Source: Acidimicrobiales bacterium (GTDB lineage: Bacteria; Actinomycetota; Acidimicrobiia; Acidimicrobiales; SZUA-35). From it: a stretch of 64,000 nt of DNA. The notes beneath the pieces are model-generated. The model ran no database searches, was not told where the DNA came from, and worked only from the letters and a program-made list of their open reading frames with translations. The translations under genes were made by a program, and so were the position numbers. The DNA is taken from assembly GCA_020629155.1 (NCBI GenBank), contig JAHDDW010000014.1, positions 1 through 64,000 of the forward strand, given 5' to 3'. Positions 34,676-42,844 of this stretch are shown piece by piece (position 1 is the stretch's first letter; the number at the start of each line of letters is the position of its first letter).

Positions 34676-35617
34676 ATGTCTCAACAAGATTGGCTAGAAA
34701 AAGATTTCTATAAAATTCTGGGAGTTTCTGAGTCTGTTTCAGACAAGGAACTCACTAAGGCCTATCGTAAGTTGGCGCGTAAATTCCACCCCGACGCTAA
34801 CCCAAACAACTCCAGAGCTGAAGCAAAATTCAAAGACGTTTCACGAGCATATGACGTCCTCGGCGATGCAAAAACTCGCAGAGAATACGACGAAGTTAGA
34901 AAATATGGTGCAGGTGCTAGCCGATTTGGCAACCCGTTCAAGCATCAGCAGCAAGGTGGACGTCCAGCAGGTGCGTCAAATTTTGGTTTTAATGGACCTG
35001 ACTTTTCTGAGTTTGTTGGCGATATCTTTGGCGGCGGTTTCAGAGGGGCTTCAAACCAGACAGGCCCCCAAAAAGGTGAAAATATTCAAACCGAGATTTT
35101 TATAACGTTCAACGATTCTATCTCTGGGACGATGATGTCAATCAGCGTGCCAGGCAAGTTAGCGTCGTCGAAAGTAAAAGTGCGGATACCCCCAGGTGTG
35201 CGCAATGGCCAAAAAATTCGTTTAAAAGGCCAAGGAGGTCCAGGGCTAAACCGTGGCCAACCTGGTGATCTTCTTGTGATCGTTAAAGTTGGCGCACATG
35301 CGTTTTTCGGTCGTTCTGGCAATAATCTGACGCTTGAATTGCCAGTGACGATAGCTGAAGCTGCCTTCGGGGCAAAAGTAAAAGTGCCAACCTTAGACGG
35401 CGGCTCGGTGACACTTAAAATTCCTGCAGCAACTAACGCAGGTAAAGTGCTTCGGGTGCGTGGCAAAGGGATTAAGGCGCAAAACGAACAAGGTGACCTG
35501 ATGGTGACGATTCGAGTCGATATTCCAGAGGTGCTTTCGTCAGAGCAAGCAGACGCGTTACAAGCCTACGCCGATGCTACATTTGATAACCCCAGAGCCT
35601 TCTTGGAAGGGGCGTAA
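34676..35617 (+). CDS. dnaJ: DnaJ-type co-chaperone without zinc finger
   Basis: Stimulates the DnaK ATPase. 313 aa: J domain (about 8-75, with the HPD motif in RKFHPDANP), a Gly/Phe-rich stretch (80-130), and the two C-terminal beta domains. The CxxCxGxG zinc-finger repeats of classical DnaJ are absent, so it is a type II (CbpA-like) J protein even though it is in the dnaK operon. The start has a short GGTAG leader; a possible TACAAT promoter lies 11 bases upstream. hspR follows by 2 bases. Confidence 0.93.
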   Translation: MSQQDWLEKDFYKILGVSESVSDKELTKAYRKLARKFHPDANPNNSRAEAKFKDVSRAYDVLGDAKTRREYDEVRKYGAGASRFGNPFKHQQQGGRPAGASNFGFNGPDFSEFVGDIFGGGFRGASNQTGPQKGENIQTEIFITFNDSISGTMMSISVPGKLASSKVKVRIPPGVRNGQKIRLKGQGGPGLNRGQPGDLLVIVKVGAHAFFGRSGNNLTLELPVTIAEAAFGAKVKVPTLDGGSVTLKIPAATNAGKVLRVRGKGIKAQNEQGDLMVTIRVDIPEVLSSEQADALQAYADATFDNPRAFLEGA

Positions 35618-35619
35618 TC

Positions 35620-35967
35620 GTGGCTAGAGGAGATGCAGTACATGCGGTCTATGTCATATCTGTTGCTGCTGAACTGGCTGGTGTTCACCCACAAACTCTT
35701 CGGATATATGAGCGTAAAGGGTTAGTAATGCCAGCTCGCACTGGCGGCGGCAGTCGACGCTACAGCGACGCTGATATCGCATTGCTACGGCGAATTCAGG
35801 ATCTGACTGATGAGGGGCTTAACTTAGCAGGTGTCAAGAAAGTGCTTGCGTTGGAAACAAAAATAGCTCGATTGCAGAATCAGATAGTCCAACTAGAAAT
35901 GGTCATGGGTGACACATCGTCAGTCGTGCCGTTGCAGCAGAGCGTTACGATTTATAAACGTGACTAG
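35620..35967 (+). CDS. hspR: Heat-shock repressor HspR (MerR family)
   Basis: 115 aa MerR-type winged helix (YVISVAAELAGVHPQTLRIYERKGLVMPARTGGGSRRYSDADIALLRRIQDLTDEGLNLAGVKKVL) followed by a short dimerisation helix (LALETKIARLQNQIVQLEMVM). In actinobacteria HspR, helped by DnaK, represses the dnaK operon through HAIR sites; such a site precedes dnaK here. The start is GTG 35620, two bases after the dnaJ stop. Its stop overlaps the convergent sigma-like gene by 4 bases. Confidence 0.92.
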   Translation: MARGDAVHAVYVISVAAELAGVHPQTLRIYERKGLVMPARTGGGSRRYSDADIALLRRIQDLTDEGLNLAGVKKVLALETKIARLQNQIVQLEMVMGDTSSVVPLQQSVTIYKRD

Positions 35968-37310
35968 CGTGTAACCCGTTGGCAGAGCACGGGTATTGAT
36001 GTTTGTTGCCCATTGTTAGCAGCGACATAAAATACTTGATTTGTTCGGAAACCATTAGTAACAGCTAGCCACTCTAGCTCTTGAGGGTCGTCTCGCTGTG
36101 GGGCTTCTAAATTTTTTGTTTGCTTGATTTGTTCAAGTTTTGAGTTGTAGAAAATATAGTTGGGTCTGAAGTTTTGTGTTGGTTCAAAAACTTCAACGCC
36201 TGCGCTGAGATTATCCCATAATTGCACTTCGCAACTTTGAGGAGGTGCGAGGAATGACTCTATAAGCGTAGTTGTTGGTGCGGTGCTGGGTATTGGTTTA
36301 GCTGAGGTGGTTGGCCTAACAGTAGTTGTCGGTTTCTGCGTTGTTGTAGATTGAACTATTTCTTTAGTCGTGGTCAAGACTTCAGCAGAATCGACAGCTA
36401 CAGAATTTTTTGTAGTCGCTGTTATTTTTGTTGTCGTAGAGTTTTGCTGGGTAGTAGAAGCCAGCAAAGTGTTCGGTGTCAAAGTGGTTTCAGCCGCCGC
36501 AGTTGCAGTAGCGCGATAGCTGCCGTTCCAAACGAGATATGTTGCCGATGCCCCTGCGAGAACAAGCAGCGTTATGACGCTTAAGAGAAGGAGAAGTTTT
36601 TTCCTTGAAGGTTTTTCTTCCTCATCGAAACTGACTTGGGGAGTTTCAGCAGTGGCTTCGGTTTCTGTTTCGTTTTGAGGGGCGGCGACATTGCTGTTTG
36701 TTTGTGTCGGTTGTTCTTCTTGAATAATCTGAACATCGCCAAAAATATCATTAGTTTCACTGTCTTGTTTGTCATTGTCTGAACGTTGTTCAGGATTTTG
36801 AAGTCCAGTACGTTCATGCCTCGATGCAAGTGACGTCTTTTCGGTTTCTGTTTTCTCAGCGCTTGTGCCGCTCGTTCGATTTTTTTGGTTTATAAGTTTT
36901 TGTGTTGCCTGTGTTGCGAGGTTTTGAATATGCAATGGCGTTGAACTTGACAGCGTAGCGATTTGTTCATAGGAAAGACCGAAAAAAATGTTCAAAGAGA
37001 GAACTTTGTGATGTTCAGCAGTTACGAAATCATCACTATCGAGCAGATCAAGTGCTATTTTTTGGTGGATAATTTCATAAAGGTACGCTGCGAAAGCAGA
37101 ACTATCGCCTCGAAAGGTTTGTAGCTGCTCAAAAGCTGTTGTGAAAACAGTGTCGACTGACGCTTCAAGGTCGCTTTCCTTATGGGTCGCTATGTATTCG
37201 CGTACCTGTGGCGTATATGTGTCTAGTAGATAATCGATAGACTCTTGTTTTTCCATTCGCGCATTTGTTAAGTGTAAAATGAACTCGGTATTTGTATTCG
37301 TATTTGTCAT
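35964..37310 (-). CDS. Membrane-anchored sigma-factor-like protein with extracytoplasmic domain
   Basis: 448 aa. Residues 20-90 resemble sigma-70 region 2 (VDTVFTTAFEQLQTFRGDSSAFAAYLYEIIHQKIALDLL) and 98-142 resemble region 4 (VLSLNIFFGLSYEQIATL, then a recognition-helix-like segment). Next come a Glu/Thr/Gln-rich linker (145-235), one transmembrane helix (238-261, after RKK), a Thr-rich stalk (265-360) and a C-terminal domain with two cysteines (CEVQLWDNLSAGVEV..., VLCQRV). The topology puts the sigma-like part in the cytoplasm. It could be an ECF-type factor fused to its own sensor, or a degenerate DNA-binding protein. A GGTGAG site precedes the ATG. Confidence 0.72.
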   Translation of the reverse strand: MTNTNTNTEFILHLTNARMEKQESIDYLLDTYTPQVREYIATHKESDLEASVDTVFTTAFEQLQTFRGDSSAFAAYLYEIIHQKIALDLLDSDDFVTAEHHKVLSLNIFFGLSYEQIATLSSSTPLHIQNLATQATQKLINQKNRTSGTSAEKTETEKTSLASRHERTGLQNPEQRSDNDKQDSETNDIFGDVQIIQEEQPTQTNSNVAAPQNETETEATAETPQVSFDEEEKPSRKKLLLLLSVITLLVLAGASATYLVWNGSYRATATAAAETTLTPNTLLASTTQQNSTTTKITATTKNSVAVDSAEVLTTTKEIVQSTTTQKPTTTVRPTTSAKPIPSTAPTTTLIESFLAPPQSCEVQLWDNLSAGVEVFEPTQNFRPNYIFYNSKLEQIKQTKNLEAPQRDDPQELEWLAVTNGFRTNQVFYVAANNGQQTSIPVLCQRVTR

Positions 37311-37481
37311 CTCACCGAAACCTGGTAGCTGCTTGTTGAATAATGTGCCAGTGTATCACTTGGCGAGCGTCTGTATACTCCCGGTGAGGGGATGTGCTTA
37401 GCGATACCAGGCGTCTACCTAGATGGCAGAGAATTGTTAGCAGCCCTGTCAGTTATATTTTGGTCCGCGAAGGAGTGGATA

Positions 37482-38291
37482 ATGAAGGTAGCGGTAGCGC
37501 AGATAGATTGCGAAGTCGGCGCGATACAACCTAACGCGGAAAAGGCGGTAGACCTTGTTGGTCGCGCAGCCGAGCAAGGGGCGAAGGTTATTGTGCTGCC
37601 AGAGATCGCAGATGCTGGCTATTTACTTGATCAGGTTGTGGCTTGTGCGACGCCGTTGCATGAAAGCCCCTATATCGCTGCCCTTTCTAAAGTTGCGGCT
37701 GAGTCAACCATGTCTATTGTTTCTGGGGTCGCAGAACGTGATGGATCAGATGTTTTTAACACGACTGTCGTTATTGATGCGTCAGGGAGTGTGTCTGCTA
37801 CCTATCGTAAAACGCATTTAGTGACGGCTGAGCCAATGTGTGAGCACCTTCACATGGGTGAAGGTCAAAAATTTATGGTTACTGATGTGGCAGGTGTCCC
37901 CTCGGGTTTTATGACCTGTTATGAAATTCGATTCCCTGAGGTAGCACGGTCGTTGATGCTTGCTGGTGCGCAAGTGATCTATCTTGTTTCGGCGTTTCCG
38001 CTTGTGCGAGTTAATCATTGGCGTATCTTAACTAAGGCAAGAGCTATCGAAAATCAGTTGTATGTTGTAGCGGCAAATCGAGTTGGCAATGACGGGCCCG
38101 ATTTAACATTCTGTGGTGTTAGTTGTGTCATCGACCCCTATGGGGTGGTGCTCACAGAAGGGTCAGAAATTGACGAGCAACTTCTGACAGCTGATATCGA
38201 TATAGCCAGGGTAGAGCAGGTTCGCGCCACTATGAAGGTATTGCAAGATCGTCGCCCAGAGCTATATGGCGATCTAGATGGTGTATTCTAA
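37482..38291 (+). CDS. Carbon-nitrogen hydrolase (nitrilase superfamily)
   Basis: Hydrolyses a C-N bond in an amide, nitrile or N-carbamoyl compound. 269 aa from ATG 37482 (AAGGAGTG upstream); the frame is open further back but without similarity. The catalytic triad is Glu41 (VLPEIADAGY), Lys110 (YRKTHL) and Cys146 (MTCYEIRFPE). The layout resembles predicted amidases such as omega-amidase or deaminated glutathione amidase; the substrate is not clear. Followed by a dispersed repeat. Confidence 0.87.
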   Translation: MKVAVAQIDCEVGAIQPNAEKAVDLVGRAAEQGAKVIVLPEIADAGYLLDQVVACATPLHESPYIAALSKVAAESTMSIVSGVAERDGSDVFNTTVVIDASGSVSATYRKTHLVTAEPMCEHLHMGEGQKFMVTDVAGVPSGFMTCYEIRFPEVARSLMLAGAQVIYLVSAFPLVRVNHWRILTKARAIENQLYVVAANRVGNDGPDLTFCGVSCVIDPYGVVLTEGSEIDEQLLTADIDIARVEQVRATMKVLQDRRPELYGDLDGVF

Positions 38292-38302
38292 GGTGTTTGT
38301 GT

Positions 38303-38566
38303 CCCGTCATCCCCAACTTGTCCCGTCATCCCAAACTTGGTCTTGTCATCCTCGACTTGGTCTTGTCATCCTCGACTTGGTCTTGTCATCCTCGACTTGT
38401 TCCTGTCATCCCCAACTTGATTGGGGATCTCTCCTTGGCTAGATTCCCAGTCGTGGCTGGGAATGACGTGGCCGTGGCATGGTCGTGGCTTGGGAGTGAT
38501 GTGGTTGTGGCTGGGAATGACACGTGTTTAGCTGAGAAAGAGGGACTTGGAATAAACCAGCTAGCG
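38303..38566 (+). repeat. Dispersed hairpin repeat, copy 3, with tandem arms
   Basis: The 64-bp core is at 38405-38468 and differs from the 42740-42803 core at two bases. The left arm has about six 20-base units of the GTCATCCTCGACTTGGTCTT type (38306-38404). The right arm has degenerate units of GTGGCTGGGAATGA type (to about 38522). A shared end, GAAAGAGGGACTTGGAATAA followed by ACCAGCTAGC, closes the element at about 38535-38565, close to the stop of the broken GNAT gene. Confidence 0.9.
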
Positions 38567-38576
38567 TAGTGGCGGC

Positions 38577-39121
38577 TTACAGTTTTTTATAGAAGAAGTG
38601 TGTGTCGACAAGCTCGCCTTTGGGTGTCTCAACGAATTCTGGAATAGTGCCATAGAGGGTATAACCAAGTTGTTTGCTGATCGCGGCCATTACGTTGCTT
38701 GAGGTGTCCAATGTTACTATTGTGCGATTAGCGTTCCGTGCCTTTTCTTCGGCAAGTCGCACCAGGTTGTTTGCAACGCCATTTCTTTGATGCGAAGGCG
38801 CAACCATCAATTTCTCGATTGAACAGTGATGGTTAAGAATCGCTTTCTGGCTAAAAACTACTTGGGCAGTACCGATGGCAGTAGCTCTGATCCCTCATGC
38901 GTAGAAGCAAAAGCTATGAGTAAAATCTTACGGGTATTCTGCAAGTCATGGCGAAGAGAAAGCCAATATTCTAACGCCTGGTCAATGGTGAAACCACTAC
39001 TTTGGCTCATGACAGCGCCGTTGGTTACTGCTTCGTGATACATTTTGGCAAGTTGGTCGACATATCGATCAAAATCTTCATAACGAAGAGCAGCAACAGT
39101 GTAGTCAGTGTTATGCGTCAT
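38577..39121 (-). pseudogene. GNAT-family N-acetyltransferase, frameshifted
   Basis: Two open segments belong to one gene. The first (39121 to about 38880) gives MTHNTDYTVAALRYEDF...LIAFASTHEGSELL and then reaches a stop. The second frame continues with IGTAQVVFSQKAILNHHCSI, then EKLMVAPSHQRNGVANNLVRLAEEKA, the acetyl-CoA-binding block, and ends at 38577. One frameshift near 38875-38880 separates them. The repaired protein would be about 180 aa, a normal GNAT size. It lies two bases after panB on the same strand, so it was probably part of the pan operon. Confidence 0.82.
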
Positions 39122-39123
39122 AA

Positions 39124-39930
39124 TTAGTAGCTTTCATCTTTATTAGGGAACTCGCCAGAGCGTACGTCGGTCGCATAGCGTTTAACTGCATCAACATGAT
39201 CGCTGTACGCGTCGCTGTAACGTCGCACGAACCTAGGTTTGAAACGATTTTCAAGCCCGATCATGTCATGAAAGACGATAACCTGGCCATCGGTGCCGTC
39301 GCCTGCGCCTACCCCGATAGTTGGGATTGTAGTAGCGTCAGTAATCTGTCGGCCGACGATAGCGGGCACAGCTTCGACCACTAACGCAGAGCACCCTGCT
39401 TCTTCAACACGGCTAGCTTGTTCTACTAGTTCGGCGACAGCCTCACTAGTTTTACCTTGGACTTTGAAACCACCCAATGCTACAGCCGATTGAGGTGTTA
39501 AACCAATATGGCCGATCACAGGAATTTCAGCGTCAAGAAGCGCTTCAATAACCTGTAGCCTTGAGTCGCTTGCGCCTTCAACCTTGACACATTGCGCACC
39601 TGCTCTAATTAACTGGGCGGCGTTACGCACAGCATCGCGTGGACCCGTATGATAGCTAAGCCACGGCATGTCTGCAACGATCAAACCAGCAGGCTTCATT
39701 CTGGCAACAGCAGCCGTGTGATAGGCCATATCAGCAAGAGTGATCTCTAACGTTGAACTATAGCCAGCGATAACCATAGCAGCCGAATCGCCTACTAAGA
39801 TAATGTCGACGCCTGCTTCGTCGACTATCCGCGCACTTGGCGCATCATAGGCTGTAATAGCCACAAGAGGGGCAAGGCCTCGCGTTTGCTTGTAGCCAAC
39901 CAAATCGTTGATAGAGAAAGTTTTTGTCAT
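39124..39930 (-). CDS. panB: 3-Methyl-2-oxobutanoate hydroxymethyltransferase
   Basis: Adds a hydroxymethyl group from 5,10-methylene-tetrahydrofolate to alpha-ketoisovalerate, giving ketopantoate for pantothenate and CoA synthesis. 268 aa, with the conserved VAITAYDAPSARIVDEAGVDIILVGDSAAMV, ADMPWLSYHTG, VKVEGA, PVIGHIGLTPQS and GVGAGDGTDGQVIVFHDM. The start overlaps the panC stop by 4 bases (operon). A broken GNAT gene follows. Confidence 0.96.
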   Translation of the reverse strand: MTKTFSINDLVGYKQTRGLAPLVAITAYDAPSARIVDEAGVDIILVGDSAAMVIAGYSSTLEITLADMAYHTAAVARMKPAGLIVADMPWLSYHTGPRDAVRNAAQLIRAGAQCVKVEGASDSRLQVIEALLDAEIPVIGHIGLTPQSAVALGGFKVQGKTSEAVAELVEQASRVEEAGCSALVVEAVPAIVGRQITDATTIPTIGVGAGDGTDGQVIVFHDMIGLENRFKPRFVRRYSDAYSDHVDAVKRYATDVRSGEFPNKDESY

Positions 39931-40814
39931 CGTTGTGGCTTTGGTTGGGCTGCACAGTTATCGATAAGACGTGTAGCTCCGAAACGAACAGCAGTCATAA
40001 GCCTTACTTCGCTAGTTATCGTTTTTGGTGTCTGCAGCGAATCTGGGCAGACCACAGCTACATAATCTGGCGTTGCTAAAGGTTCGTCAGCAAGAACAGC
40101 GTGCATAGTCTTGGAGACAACACCAGGGTCAGTTGCGCCTTTTTCTATGGCGGTTTTTCCTGCGTCTAACGCTGCTTTAAGGACAAGTGCTGCTTCGCGG
40201 GCTTCGGTATTCAAATAGATGTTGCGGCTTGATAACGCTAGCCCATCAGGTTCGCGAACAATAGGACAGCCCACAACCGAAACATCATAGGATAAGTCTC
40301 GAATAAGTTGTTTGATTAAGGCTAGCTGTTGAAAATCTTTCTCCCCAAAGTATGCCGTGCAAGGGCCGACGATATTAAAGAGTTTTGCGACTACAGTCGT
40401 GACTCCTTTGAAATGTGATGGCCTGTGCTGACCTTCCCAAAATGACGAAATTTTGTTGACAGTAACTGAGGTGAGGACGTGCTGCAAATAGTTGGTGCCA
40501 GTATCCATTTGTGGATACATTTCTTCAACGTCAGGAACAAAAAGATAGTCAATGCCTTCTTGTCGCGCGATGGCTAAATCTTTTTCTATATCTCTAGGGT
40601 AGGTTGCTAAGTCTTCTTCAGGAGCGAACTGAAGGGGGTTCGCAAACACGCTTGCGACAGTGGTTTGGTTTTCTGTTGATGCGCGTTTCATCAATGAAGC
40701 GTGGCCTGCGTGGAGGTAACCCATAGTTGGAACAAAGCCTATCGAAGCGTGTTGTTGTCTCGCCGTTGCTAGTGCTGCCCGTAGGTCTTTGATGGTAGAT
40801 ACTTGCTGCGTCAT
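39927..40814 (-). CDS. panC: Pantothenate synthetase
   Basis: ATP-dependent joining of pantoate and beta-alanine. 295 aa, with the ATP-binding GFVPTMGYLHAGHASLM, VASVFANPLQF, YFGEKDFQQLALI and LALSSRNIYL. First gene of panC-panB. On the minus strand TAACGT (40822-40827) ends 7 bases before the ATG, so the transcript is probably leaderless. Confidence 0.96.
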   Translation of the reverse strand: MTQQVSTIKDLRAALATARQQHASIGFVPTMGYLHAGHASLMKRASTENQTTVASVFANPLQFAPEEDLATYPRDIEKDLAIARQEGIDYLFVPDVEEMYPQMDTGTNYLQHVLTSVTVNKISSFWEGQHRPSHFKGVTTVVAKLFNIVGPCTAYFGEKDFQQLALIKQLIRDLSYDVSVVGCPIVREPDGLALSSRNIYLNTEAREAALVLKAALDAGKTAIEKGATDPGVVSKTMHAVLADEPLATPDYVAVVCPDSLQTPKTITSEVRLMTAVRFGATRLIDNCAAQPKPQR

Positions 40815-40882
40815 TAATAAAACGTTAGCAGCAAAGCCAGCTAGCTAGAACGCTGGTTAGCTATTTCTAACTAATTGACTGG

Positions 40883-41347
40883 TTAGATGTTTGCTTCGAG
40901 CTTCTGAGTGATGCGTTGGAGAACACGATCAACCGTTTCGGTTTCTGACTCGTCAAGATTATCGAAAAACCATTTGCGGATATCGTTTGTATGGTTCGGT
41001 CTTGCCGATTCTAGAATGTCACTGCCTTGGGTGGTTAGAGTCGCCCAGAGCCCCCGGCGGTCGTCTTCGCACTCTTCGCGTTCGATGTAATCGACGTTAG
41101 TAAGACGATCGACTCGATACGTTAACCGGCTTCTAGAAACAAGTACCTTATCGGCGAGTTCACTCATCCTAAGTTTTTGGTCGGGTGCTTTGGCAAGAGC
41201 TTCGAGGATCTCATAGTCAGTGATAGAAATCAGTGAATGAGTTTGCAGGTCATGGTCAAGTTGCTCCATCAAACGGACATTTGCAGTAAGGAACGTTTTC
41301 CAAGTAGCTTGTTCTTTTTTCGTGAGAGAATCAGTCACATGGCGCAT
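40883..41347 (-). CDS. MarR-family transcriptional regulator
   Basis: 154 aa from ATG 41347; the open frame extends upstream without similarity. The winged helix is visible at ISITDYEILEALAKAPDQKLRMSELADKVLVSRSRLTYRVDRLTNVDYIEREECEDDRRGLWATLTTQG, a full MarR core. Members often repress efflux pumps. The gene upstream on the same strand is a broken MFS transporter, a likely former target. Confidence 0.88.
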   Translation of the reverse strand: MRHVTDSLTKKEQATWKTFLTANVRLMEQLDHDLQTHSLISITDYEILEALAKAPDQKLRMSELADKVLVSRSRLTYRVDRLTNVDYIEREECEDDRRGLWATLTTQGSDILESARPNHTNDIRKWFFDNLDESETETVDRVLQRITQKLEANI

Positions 41348-41516
41348 ACTAGAACACTTTGTTGCATGAAAAGGCGCTTTGAAACATAAATGACACATAA
41401 TAAAAAGGGATGACTTGGTCCTTAAAAACTTGATCAAAATGGTTGGGAAATAGAACACAGGTAAGAGAAGTTGCAGTCGCTTTAAACTGGCTATGTGTTG
41501 ACTCTAGAGATTTCTT

Positions 41517-42531
41517 TTATGCATGCGAATCGGTATTTTTGTTTACTAAACTGAGGACAAAAGGTTTGATACTTTCTTGAGCAGCGCAAACTAGCAAAAA
41601 TGACAAGATTCCAAATGCAAGGTTGTTTGTGAAAAGCACAACGGCGAAACCGAGAATATATGTGAGCGAGGCAAGAGAGGGTAGTCGATCGGCTGCCAGC
41701 GAGGAAAGCCTCCCATAATAATAGCTAATGACGATTGTAGGGATCAGTACGAGAGCGAATATGTAGCTAAAAGATTCACCAGTAAAACCGAAATGTGCTG
41801 CTGTGCTTTGCCTAACGACATCTGAATATGTCATAAAAAGCATGCTGAAAAATAATACCGGTAGCGTAAAGTTTATGAACGATTTAGTGAAAATCGATTT
41901 GGTTCCAGATCGCAACTTCTTGAAATATTCAGTGTGGCTTATGTTCTGATTAATGTTCTTGAGATCATCAAGGAAGAGTAGCGTCGCTAAGGAACCTACA
42001 TGAAAAGGGCTACAGCAGCCAGAGGTAACGAAGGATCGACCCCGTAGAGCAAACCTCCAGTAGCGATAATCGCTACGGTTAAAGCTAGTTTTATGGAATT
42101 TACTTTGCCTAGAATTTCGTCGTAGAACTCAGTTTTATCAACTTGTAGAACTGCTTCGTAGAGCAACGCATCGTATGTTCCTGATATGAGGGCAAACGCT
42201 AGAAACATTACAAGGCTTCCGACGAGGAATTGGGCAAAAGTTTCGCCAGTAATTAAAATAGCGGAAGAAAGAACCATGCTAAAGTTTGCAGTTATTAACG
42301 TTTTTTATATCCCAGTAAGTCTGCGATGGCACCAGAAGGAATCTCCATAAAGATTTGTAAGACTTTTGCCGTGCCGCTTAGTAACGCAATCTCTTTAATG
42401 GAGATGAACTGGTTAAAATAAAAAACCCAGTTAGGCATAAAAAACCAGGCGTTTAGGAAAAACGTTAAAAAGTAATAGAGGCGTATATTTCGGCTGCCAT
42501 AATCGGGAAAACTTTTAGCCAGCTTGTTCAT
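41517..42531 (-). pseudogene. MFS transporter, broken by two frameshifts
   Basis: Three open segments in different frames make one gene: 42531-42295 (transmembrane 1-2, ending IADLLGYKKR), 42277-41996 (transmembrane 3-6) and 41915-41517 (transmembrane 7-10). The first shift is in an A6 run near 42300: one extra A restores GYKKTLITANFSMVLSS. The second is near 41997, where a change of frame restores VGSLATLLFLDDLKNINQN into RSGTKSIF. Reassembled it would be about 335 aa, shorter than the usual ~400, so the last two membrane helices also seem lost. Adjacent to a MarR regulator. Confidence 0.83.
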
Positions 42532-42675
42532 AGTTTGCTTCAGGGTACCCTGTATTAATTGTTTTCTGCAGGTCGTCTTACTGGAGGATTCTTTAGATGG
42601 TTATTCCAATGTGTTTATGTATTTTAGGTTATTCAAGATGTAGCAAAAACAACTTTTGTCGATTTCTTCATGCCC

Positions 42676-42844
42676 CGATCACGTCATCCCAACTCGATCA
42701 CGTCATCCCAACTCGATCACGTCATCCCAACTCGATCACGTCATCCCCAACTTGATTGGGGATCTCTCCTTGGCCAGATTCCCAGTCGTAGCTGGGAATG
42801 ACGGGGCGTAGCTAGGAAAGAGGACTTGGAATAAACCATCTAGC
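42676..42844 (+). repeat. Dispersed hairpin repeat, copy 4, with tandem arm
   Basis: Four 19-20-base units (CGATCACGTCATCCCAACT, from 42676) lead into the 64-bp core 42740-42803, identical to the inverted core at 17253-17316. The right end AGGAAAGAGGACTTGGAATA with AACCATCTAGC (to 42844) matches the end of copy 3. The final bases reach the fpg stop codon. The rest of the intergenic stretch 42532-42675 shows nothing recognisable. Confidence 0.92.
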
